Below, in pieces: positions 40,148 through 49,441 of a DNA stretch of 64,000 nt. Numbering within the stretch: position 1 is the stretch's first letter; each line of letters begins with the position of its first letter. The stretch is from NCBI GenBank assembly GCA_958348225.1, contig CATVYG010000004.1, positions 1 to 64,000 on the forward strand, written 5' to 3'. A program made the translations under genes and the position numbers. The DNA is from an uncultured Collinsella sp. GTDB taxonomy: Bacteria > Actinomycetota > Coriobacteriia > Coriobacteriales > Coriobacteriaceae. The notes beneath the pieces were generated by a model. The model saw only the letters and a list, made by a program, of their open reading frames with translations, made no database searches and was not told the origin of the DNA.

Positions 40148-42619
40148 ATGCGGCATGTGCATATTCATGTGACGGGCATTGTGCAGGGCGTTGGCATGCG
40201 ACCGTTTGTGTATCGCGAGGCCATGGCGCATGGCATTTGCGGATGGGTGCTCAATGCGGGCGACGGCGTGCATATCGAGGCGCACGCTTGTGCCGAGGCG
40301 GTTGACGGATTTGTCGCTGCGCTTTCTGAGCATGCGCCCGCGGCGGCTCGCGTTGAGCGAGTCGATATTGCGGATTTGGAGCCTGGCGGTTGGAGCACTG
40401 CCGATGAGCAGGGCTTTCACATTGTGGCGTCGCAGGATCAAACTGCCCACACGACGCTCGTCTCGCCTGATATCGCCACGTGCGACGACTGCCTGCGCGA
40501 GCTGTTCGACCCCGCCGACCGACGCTTTCATTATCCCTTTATCAACTGCACCAATTGCGGACCGCGCTTTACCATCATTCGCTCATTGCCCTATGACCGA
40601 GCGGCCACCTCGATGGATTGCTTTCCCATGTGCCCCACCTGCGCCGCAGAGTATGCCGACCCGCTCGATCGGCGGTTTCACGCGCAGCCCGATGCCTGCT
40701 TTGGTTGCGGACCGCATATTACGTGGCGTGAGGCCAATCGCGGTGTTGCGCCAGCGGGCGTTGACGCAACACCAGCCGTCGGCTCCACGCGCGAGGCCAG
40801 CGATGCCATCATCGAACGCTGCGTCGAGCTGCTAGCTGGCGGCGGCATCGTCGCCATCAAGGGTCTGGGCGGATTCCACCTGGCCTGCGATGCCACCAAC
40901 GAACAAGCGGTATGCGAGTTGCGCCGTCGCAAGCGTCGCAGCAACAAGCCGCTTGCCGTTATGGTGTGCGGCCTTGCCGACGCCGAGCGCCTGTGTCATA
41001 TCGATGGCATTGAGCGCAACCTGCTGGCCGGCAGTGTTCGTCCCATTGTGCTGCTGCGCCGCCGCGCGGCCGGCAACGACGCCTACGGCTCCCCCGACGC
41101 CCCTGAGCTCGCGCCATCCGTCGCGCACGACCTGCCCGAGCTCGGCGTCATGCTCCCCTACACCCCACTTCAACATTTGCTGCTCGCCGCGGCTGCAGCG
41201 AACGGTATGCACGCAATCGTCATGACCAGCGGAAACCTGAGCGAAGAGCCCATCGAGACCGACGATGCCCTTGCATGGGAGCACCTTGTTGCCGCCGGCA
41301 TCGCCGATGCGCTGCTCGGTAACGACCGCGCGATTCTGTCGCGCTACGACGACTCCGTGGTACGCTTGGTCGACGGCGACGTCATGCCCGTACGTCGTGC
41401 ACGCGGATATGCGCCGCAACCGCTGTCGTTGCCGGCGCTCGACGGCACCACGCCCTGCGTACTCGCCTGCGGGCCGCAGCAAAAAGCCACGATTGCACTC
41501 ACTCGCACGGACTCGGACGGTCATACGACCTGTTTTGTGTCGCAGCATATCGGCGATGTCGAAAACGGCGCGACTTTCGATGCTTGGAGCGCCGCGCGCT
41601 CGCGTCTGGAAAACCTCTTTGACCTGGCGCCTGCCGCCTTGGCATGCGACATGCATCCCAGCTATCTGTCGAGCCAATGGGCGCGCGAGCAGGCGCAGGA
41701 GCACGATCTGCCGCTTATCGAAGTCCAGCACCACCATGCGCACATCGCGAGCGTAATGGCAGAGGCGATTGTCGCAGGCCGGCTTGCGCCCGATGCACGC
41801 GTCCTCGGCATCGCCTTCGACGGCACGGGTGCCGGCACCGATGGCACCATATGGGGCGGTGAGTTTCTTGTCGCCCGTCTCGCCGATTTTGAGCGCGTCG
41901 CGCATCTGCGCGCCTGGGCGCTTCCCGGTGGCGCCGCATCCGTACACGATGCCCGCCGCAACGCCTTTGCCCTGCTCAGAGAGCTCGACCTGCTCGAGCA
42001 CCCGGGAGCCGTGGGGCTCTTGAACAGCCTTGACGAGCAAACGCGCAGCATAACGGCAACGATGATCGAGCGCGGCATCAACAGTCCGCGCACTAGCAGC
42101 ATGGGTCGCCTGTTTGATGCCGCAACCGCGATTTTGGGCATTTGCGGCCAGGCAACCTACGAGGGCGAACCCGCCATCGAGCTCGAAGCCGCCGCCTGGC
42201 GCGCGCTCGACAGCGAAGGTGCCCATTTTCCCGACGACAACGCCGGCTATTCCACATCTGGCCCATCGTGGTTGGACGCCTCCTATGTTCTGGACCAGAA
42301 AGCACTCTTTGAGACACTTTTGGAGGGAATTGAAGCCGGAGCGCCCGTCGACAAGCTCGCGCTCGACTTCCATGTCGCCGTCGCGCGCTCCTCGGCACAC
42401 ATCGCCAGCGAGATCTGCGCGCGCGAGGGCATCGACACCGTCGTCCTCTCGGGCGGCGTGTTCATGAACCGACTTCTGCTCCAGCTCCTCACCCGCAAGC
42501 TCAAAAGCGCAGGCCTTGCTGTCCTTGTCCCCCACACCGTACCCGTCAATGACGGCTGCATCGCCTACGGTCAGGCGGCGGTCGCGAGCGCTCGTCTTGC
42601 GCGGATTGCATCACAGTAG
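40148..42619 (+). CDS. hypF: Carbamoyltransferase HypF
   Basis: An 823-residue enzyme from ATG 40148 (MRHVHIHVTG) with GAGGGG upstream. It starts the synthesis of CN ligands for the hydrogenase iron. Acylphosphatase domain (GIVQGVGMRPFVYREA), two zinc-finger-like pairs (CDDCLRELFDP and CTNCGPRF; CPTCAAEYADP and CFGCGP), YrdC-like domain (VAIKGLGGFHLACDATN), and a Kae1-like C-terminus with VQHHHAHIASVMAE. First of hypF-C-D-E. Confidence 0.97.
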   Translation: MRHVHIHVTGIVQGVGMRPFVYREAMAHGICGWVLNAGDGVHIEAHACAEAVDGFVAALSEHAPAAARVERVDIADLEPGGWSTADEQGFHIVASQDQTAHTTLVSPDIATCDDCLRELFDPADRRFHYPFINCTNCGPRFTIIRSLPYDRAATSMDCFPMCPTCAAEYADPLDRRFHAQPDACFGCGPHITWREANRGVAPAGVDATPAVGSTREASDAIIERCVELLAGGGIVAIKGLGGFHLACDATNEQAVCELRRRKRRSNKPLAVMVCGLADAERLCHIDGIERNLLAGSVRPIVLLRRRAAGNDAYGSPDAPELAPSVAHDLPELGVMLPYTPLQHLLLAAAAANGMHAIVMTSGNLSEEPIETDDALAWEHLVAAGIADALLGNDRAILSRYDDSVVRLVDGDVMPVRRARGYAPQPLSLPALDGTTPCVLACGPQQKATIALTRTDSDGHTTCFVSQHIGDVENGATFDAWSAARSRLENLFDLAPAALACDMHPSYLSSQWAREQAQEHDLPLIEVQHHHAHIASVMAEAIVAGRLAPDARVLGIAFDGTGAGTDGTIWGGEFLVARLADFERVAHLRAWALPGGAASVHDARRNAFALLRELDLLEHPGAVGLLNSLDEQTRSITATMIERGINSPRTSSMGRLFDAATAILGICGQATYEGEPAIELEAAAWRALDSEGAHFPDDNAGYSTSGPSWLDASYVLDQKALFETLLEGIEAGAPVDKLALDFHVAVARSSAHIASEICAREGIDTVVLSGGVFMNRLLLQLLTRKLKSAGLAVLVPHTVPVNDGCIAYGQAAVASARLARIASQ

Positions 42620-42752
42620 CTCGCCCTCGTACGCCGCCGCGCCCAGCCGTCTCACAGGCGTAACGCGTTTGCCCGCGAACCCCGCGAGCGCTACCATCAA
42701 CTGTGGATTATTAAGCGCCCATCCAGCGCAAAGCGTATAAAAGGGGAACAAT

Positions 42753-43013
42753 ATGTGCCTTGCCGTTCCCGGCAAAGTAGTCAAACGCGACGACGACCTC
42801 AAGGCCACCGTCGACATGATGGGCATCGAGCGCCCCGTGTCGCTGCGACTCGTGCCGACGGCGCAGGTTGGCGACTATATTCTCGTACACGCCGGCTTTG
42901 GCATCCAGATCGTCGACGAGCAGGAAGCGCAAGAAACGCTCGAGCTCGTTAACGCCATGACCGAGCTGGCCGAAGAAGACCAACTGGCCAGCAACCCGGC
43001 CGAGGCATACTAG
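42753..43013 (+). CDS. hypC: Hydrogenase maturation chaperone HypC
   Basis: An 86-residue protein. The start MCLAVPGKVV provides the essential Cys2. HypC binds HypD and the hydrogenase large subunit while Fe(CN)2CO is delivered. Its stop codon overlaps the hypD GTG start. It is 133 bp after hypF with AAAAGGGG before the ATG. Confidence 0.97.
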   Translation: MCLAVPGKVVKRDDDLKATVDMMGIERPVSLRLVPTAQVGDYILVHAGFGIQIVDEQEAQETLELVNAMTELAEEDQLASNPAEAY

Positions 43014-44125
43014 TGGCGGCCGGACAGCCGGCTCGCTCCGGTATCGACTTTTCGACATTTCGCGATTCCAAGCTGGCCCGCGAGCTCATCGATCGCATTT
43101 GCGAGCTTGTCGGCGACCGCACCATCAACCTTATGGAAGTCTGCGGCACGCACACCGTAAGCATCGGCCGCTATGGCTTTCGCTCCATTATGCCGGCCGG
43201 GCTCAAGCTGCTGAGCGGACCGGGCTGCCCCGTCTGCGTTACCGCCAACCGCGACATCGACCACGCAATCGCGCTCGCCAACATAGACGGCGCCATCATC
43301 ACCACCTTTGGCGACATGATGCGCGTGCCCGGATCGTCCACCTCGCTCGCTGCGCAAAAGGCGGCAGGGCGCGACATCCGCATCGTCTATTCCCCGCTCG
43401 ACGCGCTCGACATTGCCGAGCAAAGCCCCAATCGTCCGGTCATTTTTATGGGCGTGGGCTTTGAGACCACGACGCCCACCATCGCCGCCGCCATCCTGGA
43501 GGCCGAGGCGCGCGGGCTTTTGAACTTCTCGGTCTATTGCGCCCACAAGACCACGCCGCCAGCGTTGCGCGCCATCGCCAACGACCCCGAGACCGCCATC
43601 GACGGCTTTATCCTGCCGGGCCACGTCGCCACCATCACGGGCTTGGCACCCTTTGGCTTTTTGGTCAACGAATTCGATACCCCGGGCGTGGTCACGGGAT
43701 TTGAACCGGTCGATATCCTGCAAGGCATCTGCATGCTGGTCCAGATGGTTGTCGAGGGCGGGCCCGCGATTGGCAACGCCTACCGCCGTGGCGTCAACGC
43801 AGACGGCAACCCCGTGGCGCGCCAGCTGGTCGAGCAGGTGTTTAAGCCGTGCGACACCACGTGGCGCGGACTGGGGCCGATTGCCAACTCGGGCCTTTCC
43901 ATCCGCCCCGAGTTCTCGCGCTTTGATGCCCGCACCCGCTTTGACGTGCCCGTCGAGGAGACGGTCGAGCCGCGTGGGTGCCGCTGCGGCGACGTGCTGC
44001 GCGGGGCCATTACGCCGAGCAGCTGTCCGCTCTTTGGCCGCACCTGCACGCCCGAACACCCCGTCGGCCCGTGCATGGTGAGCTCCGAGGGCAGCTGCGC
44101 GGCGTACTACCGCTACCGTAACTAG
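43013..44125 (+). CDS. hypD: Hydrogenase maturation Fe-S protein HypD
   Basis: A 370-residue protein starting with GTG 43013 (TAGTG overlap with hypC). Signatures MEVCGTHT, GPGCPVCVT, and the C-terminal Cys cluster (CRCGDVL, SSCPLFGRTCTPEHPVGPC) that binds [4Fe-4S]. It assembles the Fe(CN)2CO unit with HypC. Confidence 0.97.
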   Translation: MAAGQPARSGIDFSTFRDSKLARELIDRICELVGDRTINLMEVCGTHTVSIGRYGFRSIMPAGLKLLSGPGCPVCVTANRDIDHAIALANIDGAIITTFGDMMRVPGSSTSLAAQKAAGRDIRIVYSPLDALDIAEQSPNRPVIFMGVGFETTTPTIAAAILEAEARGLLNFSVYCAHKTTPPALRAIANDPETAIDGFILPGHVATITGLAPFGFLVNEFDTPGVVTGFEPVDILQGICMLVQMVVEGGPAIGNAYRRGVNADGNPVARQLVEQVFKPCDTTWRGLGPIANSGLSIRPEFSRFDARTRFDVPVEETVEPRGCRCGDVLRGAITPSSCPLFGRTCTPEHPVGPCMVSSEGSCAAYYRYRN

Positions 44126-44173
44126 CCCGGACGCACCCGCACACCGGCACTACCCACGATTGGAGTTTTGGAT

Positions 44174-45208
44174 ATGTCCCATAGCATCACCAATAGCACC
44201 GTCCTGTTGGGCCACGGCTCTGGCGGTCAGATGATGAAGCGCATCATCGATGAGGTCTTTCTGGATGCCTTTGGGTCGCCCGAGCTGCTCGAAGGCAACG
44301 ACGCCGGCGTGGCCGCGCTGCCCGCGAGCGGGCGCATCGCCATGTCGACCGACAGCTTTGTGGTCTCGCCGCAGTTCTTCCCCGGTGGCAACATCGGCCG
44401 CCTCGCCGTGTGCGGAACCGTCAACGACGTCGCGACCTCGGGCGCCAACGTGCGCTACCTATCGTGCGGCTTTATCCTCGAAGAGGGCTATCCCATGGAT
44501 AAGCTCCGCCAGATTGTGCAGACGATGGCAGAAACGGCGCGCGAGGCGGGCGTGTCCATAATCACGGGCGACACCAAGGTGGTCGAGCGCGGCGGGGCCG
44601 ACGGCGTCTATATCAATACCGCCGGCGTGGGCGAGGTTCCCACGGGCGTGGCGCTCAGCGGCGCCAACTGCCAACCCGGTGATGTCATTCTGGTATCGGG
44701 TACGCTAGGCGACCACGGCATCGCCATCATGAGCCAACGCGAGGGCCTGGCGTTTTCGAGCACGATCGAAAGCGACGCCGCGCCGCTCAACCACCTGATT
44801 GCCGACGTTTTGGCCGCAGCGCCCGGCACGCGTTGCTTTCGCGACCCCACGCGTGGTGGTCTGGCGTCCACACTCAACGAGTTTGCCCAGGCCAGCGGTG
44901 TTGCCATAGAGGTCGACGAGGATGCCGTGCCCGTGCGTCCCGACGTGCAGGCCGCCTGCGAAATGCTCGGCTACGATGTGCTGCAGGTGGCAAACGAGGG
45001 CAAGATGGTCGCCGTCGTGCCGGCCGAGCAAGCCGATGCCGCGCTGAGCGCCATGCGCGCCGCCCGCTACGGCGAGAATGCCGCCATCATCGGTCGCGTG
45101 CTGCCGCTTGAGTCAGGCGCCCGTCCCGCCGTGCGTGTGCGCACCGGCTGGGGCTCGACTCGTATCCTCGACATGCTCGTGGGAGAGCAGCTGCCGAGGA
45201 TTTGCTAA
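44174..45208 (+). CDS. hypE: Hydrogenase maturation protein HypE
   Basis: About 344 residues from ATG 44174 (MSHSITNSTV); a TTG two codons earlier is less likely. It dehydrates the thiocarboxamide on its own C-terminal Cys to thiocyanate; the chain ends in the required PRIC. ATP-binding AIRS-type core with LLGHGSGGQMM and CGTVNDVATSGA. Last gene of the hyp cluster here; no hydrogenase structural gene is in the window. Confidence 0.97.
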   Translation: MSHSITNSTVLLGHGSGGQMMKRIIDEVFLDAFGSPELLEGNDAGVAALPASGRIAMSTDSFVVSPQFFPGGNIGRLAVCGTVNDVATSGANVRYLSCGFILEEGYPMDKLRQIVQTMAETAREAGVSIITGDTKVVERGGADGVYINTAGVGEVPTGVALSGANCQPGDVILVSGTLGDHGIAIMSQREGLAFSSTIESDAAPLNHLIADVLAAAPGTRCFRDPTRGGLASTLNEFAQASGVAIEVDEDAVPVRPDVQAACEMLGYDVLQVANEGKMVAVVPAEQADAALSAMRAARYGENAAIIGRVLPLESGARPAVRVRTGWGSTRILDMLVGEQLPRIC

Positions 45209-45333
45209 CGGCAAAAGCTTGCGGCCGGCGCGATGCGACTTGATATCCCTGGAGATGTTCAGATTCCAAGCTCGCCCAACGCGGAAGCCCAGTATTATGA
45301 GGTGCGTTTTTAAAGCCAATGACGGGAGCTTTC

Positions 45334-46002
45334 ATGGCAGCAGCTTTTTCCCATGTGATCTTTGATCTGGACGGCACCATCCTCAACACGCTCGAGGACC
45401 TGGCGGCCGCCGGCAACCATACCTGCGAGACGCACGGCTGGCCCACGTTTGCCGTAGACGAGTACCGCTACAAGGTGGGAAACGGCATGCTCAAGCTGGT
45501 TGAACGCTTTATGCCCGCCGAGTACGCGGGAGACAGCCGTATGTTTGAGCAGACGCTTGCCGAGTTTAGGGCTTACTATGGCGAGCACAAGGAGGACCAC
45601 ACTGCCCCCTATGCCGGCACGATCGAGATGCTCGACCGCCTGCGCGCCGCGGGTGTGCAGCTTGCCGTGCTCACTAACAAGGACCACGTCTCGGCGGCTC
45701 CGCTTATCGAGAAGTATTTTGGTTCCGAGCGCTTTGCGCTGGTACAGGGCCGTGTCGATGCGTTTCCACCCAAGCCCGAAGCACCCGTCACGCTGCATGT
45801 GATGGAGGAGCTGGGTGCCGATCCGGCAACCACACTCTATGTGGGCGATTCCAATGTCGATATCCTGACCGGCCACAACGCCGGCCTTAAGAGCGCGGGC
45901 GTCAGCTGGGGCTTCCGCGGCCGCGCAGAGCTGGAAGCCGCCGGCGCCGACTACGTGGTGGACACCCAAGCAGAGCTCGCGGCGCTGGTGCTGGGCGAGT
46001 AA
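45334..46002 (+). CDS. HAD-family hydrolase (phosphoglycolate phosphatase-like)
   Basis: About 222 residues from ATG 45334 (MAAAFSHVIF) with GGGAG upstream. HAD motifs: I IFDLDGTILNT, II LAVLTNK, III KPEAP, IV YVGDSNVDILTG. The cap domain type and size match Gph/PGP-like phosphatases, but substrate is not determined. The 126 bp after hypE hold no clear terminator. Confidence 0.9.
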   Translation: MAAAFSHVIFDLDGTILNTLEDLAAAGNHTCETHGWPTFAVDEYRYKVGNGMLKLVERFMPAEYAGDSRMFEQTLAEFRAYYGEHKEDHTAPYAGTIEMLDRLRAAGVQLAVLTNKDHVSAAPLIEKYFGSERFALVQGRVDAFPPKPEAPVTLHVMEELGADPATTLYVGDSNVDILTGHNAGLKSAGVSWGFRGRAELEAAGADYVVDTQAELAALVLGE

Positions 46003-46165
46003 CCACTCATCCCTTCCACGGGTAGCTAATGTGGGACGGGACTCTTTTAGCTGCCCCCGCAACAAAGAAATGTCCCCGACTGCCGGCAGAAAAGGAACGT
46101 CCCCAAGTGCCGCCTTCGACAGCGATGGCAACGCCACAGGCACAAGTGCCACTTTAAGCCAGCCA

Positions 46166-46340
46166 AGGGAACGCCGTTGTTTTGGCAACGACAGCGAAAG
46201 CCCGCCAGAGCGAGCAAGGCGCCTTGAAACGAGGCGGCATTGACCTTCTGGTCATGCCGCCGAAGTTGAAAGGCAGATTGCCGCTCTGGCGGGCTTGCAG
46301 CGTCGAGCAGTTGCGGCGTTTGGTAAAACGCCGCAACGAA
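46166..46340 (-). repeat. ~175-bp multi-hairpin repeat, copy B (3' of a lipoprotein gene)
   Basis: Same family as 26328-26501 and 54296-54468. The terminal stem here is GTTGCGGCGT/ACGCCGCAAC around TTGGTAAA, against GTTACGCGGG/CCCGCGTAAC in copy C: five base pairs changed, all compensated, loop kept. The large stem is perfect here (CGCTCTGGCGGGCT). It starts directly after the TAG of the - strand lipoprotein gene. ACGTCCCC-type short repeats lie in 46050-46125. Confidence 0.85.
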
Positions 46341-46898
46341 CTAGCTCATCATCGCATTCATCATCTCGGTGGTTGCGGAATCGTCGGCGGACCACTCGTT
46401 ATCCTCGTCGGCGGAATACTTAAAGGTGACCTTGGTGTCCTTGGTCTTAGCGGCCTTGGTCACGTCGACCATGACCTGGCCGGCCATCTTGTACAGGTCG
46501 TCCTCGGACGGCAGCTCGTCGAGCGCTGCGACCTTCTCCTGATACTGAGTAGCAAAATCTTCGACAATCTTGTTCATGGACTTGCAGGTTATGGTGACCT
46601 CGGCGGTCGCGGTGCCCTTGTCCTCGTCGACCGTCACATCGCCGATCTTGTAGTCAAAGCCCTCGAGATAGCTCTTGGCATACTCCTTGGGATCGATGCC
46701 CAGCTGCTCAAACTCGTCGCCCGAAGCCTCTTCCAGGCCGGAGAGGAAGTCATCGCCGCCGTTCTTGATCTCGTCAAACTGACTCGTAAGGTCATTGGTG
46801 ATGAGCTCCTCCACCGAAGGCCCTCCGCAGCCGGAAAGCAAAACCACGCACGCGACCAGGGCAGCCATCAGGGGCGCAAGCAGCAGCTTCTTTTTCAT
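46341..46898 (-). CDS. Putative lipoprotein
   Basis: About 185 residues from ATG 46898 (MKKKLLLAPL), behind TTTGGAGGA; the frame opens far upstream at 47114. Signal peptide with lipobox LLSGCGG, then an acidic, mostly helical/beta ectodomain (SVEELITNDLTSQFDEIKNG, VTVDEDKGTATAEVTITCKS). It resembles DUF5105-type lipoproteins of Gram-positives, a weak assignment from memory. Single gene between terminator-like structures. Confidence 0.75.
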   Translation of the reverse strand: MKKKLLLAPLMAALVACVVLLSGCGGPSVEELITNDLTSQFDEIKNGGDDFLSGLEEASGDEFEQLGIDPKEYAKSYLEGFDYKIGDVTVDEDKGTATAEVTITCKSMNKIVEDFATQYQEKVAALDELPSEDDLYKMAGQVMVDVTKAAKTKDTKVTFKYSADEDNEWSADDSATTEMMNAMMS

Positions 46899-47079
46899 GA
46901 CATTCCTCCAAACAAGCGGCGCCGCGCTCCCTACGCAGCGCACGTCGTGACAGTAAGTCCATATTAGCGGCCCGGCCCAACCCCCTGCGTCGCAAAAGCG
47001 CAGGCGGCTCAATTTGACGAACGAATGGCCCTTAAAGCAAGCCCCCTGCAATAAAATGCACCTGCTTAGCCTATTAAAA

Positions 47080-47108
47080 AAGGGTGGCCGGATAACCCGA
47101 CCACCCTT
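47080..47108 (-). terminator. Terminator downstream of the PTS IIA gene
   Basis: AAGGGTGG...CCACCCTT stem with an inner CGG/CCG; on the - strand it is followed by TTTTTT, 24 bp after the stop codon. Confidence 0.9.
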
Positions 47109-47131
47109 GTGCATCTTCTGGATGCCGCAGA

Positions 47132-47668
47132 CTACTTGCGGACGACCTTAACGATGGCGTCACCGGCGGCGACGGCAGACTCGGCCTCGACGGCGAGCTC
47201 GACATCGGCAAACTCGGCGGTGTTGGACACGGCCACGACGACGCAGTCCTTGTAACCGGCGGCAGCGATCTTGGCGCGGTCGATCTTGAGCAAGGGCTGG
47301 CCGGCCTTCACGACGTCGTCGGCCTTGACGAAGCCCTCGAAGCCGTCGCCGTTCATGTTGACGGTATCGACGCCAACGTGCACCAGAACCTCGATGCCGC
47401 TATCGGACTGCAGGCCCACGGCGTGACCCATGGTGACGGTCACCTTGCCGTCGCAGGGAGCGTAGACCAGGTCGTCCTCGGGCCACACGGCGCAGCCCTT
47501 GCCCAGAACCTCGCCACCAAAGACGGGATCGGGCACGTCGGCCATCTTGATGACCTTGCCCTTGACGGGCGAGCACAGCACGTCGGCACCGGCAGAAGCA
47601 GAGATGGAGGCCGGAGCAGCAGCTGCCGCGGGCTCAGCCTTCTTCTTGAACATGTCAAACAGACCCAT
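47132..47668 (-). CDS. PTS glucose-type IIA component (Crr-like)
   Basis: About 178 residues from ATG 47668 (MGLFDMFKKK) with AAAAGGAG upstream. Carries SPVKGKVIKMADVPDPVFGG, the first active-site His in MGHAVGL and the phosphorylated His in VLVHVGVDTV. After an Ala-rich leader it is a stand-alone IIA, so it can phosphorylate IIB domains of other transporters, including the damaged IIBC at 59904-61332 that lacks its own IIA. Confidence 0.94.
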   Translation of the reverse strand: MGLFDMFKKKAEPAAAAAPASISASAGADVLCSPVKGKVIKMADVPDPVFGGEVLGKGCAVWPEDDLVYAPCDGKVTVTMGHAVGLQSDSGIEVLVHVGVDTVNMNGDGFEGFVKADDVVKAGQPLLKIDRAKIAAAGYKDCVVVAVSNTAEFADVELAVEAESAVAAGDAIVKVVRK

Positions 47669-47818
47669 ACGTTTTCTCCTTTTGATTAAGCGCAACGTTA
47701 TGCGCATGCCTGTGGTGATTATAGTGCCAAATGATCAAATTGCTAAGGTGAGGGCTCGAATCGCAAGCCCTTCCAAGCCCTTCCCAAAACCTTTTACCAG
47801 TGGCACTCATATTGTCGA

Positions 47819-49267
47819 TTACTCCAAGCCCTCGGTGCCGTTGGACTTGATGATCTTCTGATATGCGAAGAAGCTGTCCTTGCGGCGGCGCTCGTAGGTA
47901 CCGGTGCCGTCGTCGTACTTATCGACGTGGATGAAGCCGTAGCGCTTGCGCATCTCGCCAGTGCCGGCGGAAACCAGGTCGATGGGACCCCACCAGGTGT
48001 AGGCGATCAGGTCAACGCCGTCGGCGATGGCCTCGCCCATAGCCTTGATGTGGCTCTGCAGATAGGCGATGCGGTACGGGTCGTGGATGGAGCCGTCCTC
48101 CTCGACCTCGTCGTAGGCACCCATGCCGTTCTCGACCACCATCAGCGGAATCTCGTAGCGGGCGTAAATCTCGTTGAGGGCGATGCGCAGGCCCAGCGGA
48201 TCGATCTGCCAGCCCCAGTCGGTGGACTCCAGATAGGGATTCTTGCCGCCAAAGGTCATGTTGCCCTCGGTCATCTCGTGGTCCTTGTGGGTGCCCACGG
48301 TGCCGGACATGTAGTAGCTAAAGGTGTAGAAATCAACCTTGCCGTCGGCGATATCCTGCAGGTCGCCGTCCTCCATCACGAGCTCAACATCGTTCTCGGC
48401 CCAGAAGCGCTTGGCATAGAACGGGTACTTGCCGCGCACCTGTACGTCGGAGCAATACCAGTTCATGGTGTTCATCTCCTGCTGCGTGGCGAACACGTCG
48501 GCCGGATCGCACGTGGCGGCATAGGAGAGGATGAAGCAGTCCATGTTGCCCATCTTAAACTGCGGGTAATGCTCGTGGGCATAGCGCACGACGCGGCCGC
48601 TGGCGACAAACTGGTGATGCAGCGCCTGCATACGAGCCTGCGGCGTGGTATGGACCGCCGATGCCGGACCCTCAAAGCCCTGAATCATGCTGGTCTCAAA
48701 GAGGTTGCCCATGTCCTGAGTACCGCAGTTGATCTCGTTGAAGGTGAGCCAGAACTTGACCTTGTCCTGATAGCGGTCGAAGACGGTCTGGCAGTACTTC
48801 TCAAAGAAGCTGATGAGCTCGCGGCTCGCCCAGCCGTTGTATTTCTCGACCAGGTGATAGGGCATCTCGTAGTGCGAGAGGGTCACGAGCGGCTCGATAT
48901 TGTGGGCGCGCAGGCAGTCGAAGACGCGGTCGTAGAAGGCGAGACCGGCCTCATTGGGCTCAGCGTCGTCGCCGTTGGGGAAGATACGGCTCCAGGAGAT
49001 GGACATGCGGAACATATTGAAGCCCATCTCGGCGAACAGCGCGATGTCCTCCTCGTAGCGATGGTAGAAATCGATACCGTCATGATTGGGGTAGAAGCGG
49101 TTGGGGTCGATGTCAATCGTAATCTGACGCGGCTCCTTGTAGCTGCCGCCCAAGAAATGGTCGTCGACGGAGGGACCGCGGCCGTCCACGTTCCAAGCGC
49201 CCTCAAACTGGTTGGCGGCGGTGGCGCCACCCCAATAGAAACCCTCGGGGAACTTGATGTTTGCCAT
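47819..49267 (-). CDS. 6-phospho-beta-glucosidase (GH1)
   Basis: About 482 residues from ATG 49267 (MANIKFPEGF), with AAAGGAG upstream; the frame opens at 49495. GH1 barrel: FYWGGATAANQFEGAWNVDG, acid/base Glu in WLTFNEINC, nucleophile Glu in MVVENGMG, and the 6-phosphate loop region (SAGTGEMRKRYGFIHVDKY). It cleaves phosphorylated beta-glucosides brought in by PTS. Divergent regulators or a PTS IIC are not adjacent; the IIA gene is 150 bp downstream. Confidence 0.94.
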   Translation of the reverse strand: MANIKFPEGFYWGGATAANQFEGAWNVDGRGPSVDDHFLGGSYKEPRQITIDIDPNRFYPNHDGIDFYHRYEEDIALFAEMGFNMFRMSISWSRIFPNGDDAEPNEAGLAFYDRVFDCLRAHNIEPLVTLSHYEMPYHLVEKYNGWASRELISFFEKYCQTVFDRYQDKVKFWLTFNEINCGTQDMGNLFETSMIQGFEGPASAVHTTPQARMQALHHQFVASGRVVRYAHEHYPQFKMGNMDCFILSYAATCDPADVFATQQEMNTMNWYCSDVQVRGKYPFYAKRFWAENDVELVMEDGDLQDIADGKVDFYTFSYYMSGTVGTHKDHEMTEGNMTFGGKNPYLESTDWGWQIDPLGLRIALNEIYARYEIPLMVVENGMGAYDEVEEDGSIHDPYRIAYLQSHIKAMGEAIADGVDLIAYTWWGPIDLVSAGTGEMRKRYGFIHVDKYDDGTGTYERRRKDSFFAYQKIIKSNGTEGLE

Positions 49268-49407
49268 GAGCATCTCCTTTGCATCGCGGGTCGATGAGCT
49301 GAGTATCGCCCACGCGCGGGACGGGCAGAAGCGGGCGTACCAAACCCGACACTTCTTTTCGCGCCCACGGACCGCCGCCGCCCCGTCTCTGACACTTCCT
49401 GATACCG

Positions 49408-49441
49408 ACCAAAAAGGGACAGGTTTATTTTGGCAGGTTTT
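49408..49441. repeat. GGGACAGGTTT repeat at the araC-type gene's stop codon
   Basis: ACCAAAAAGGGACAGGTTT then ATTTTGGCAGGTTT; one member of the family at 40055-40124. It overlaps the TAA of the AraC-family gene on the - strand. Confidence 0.65.
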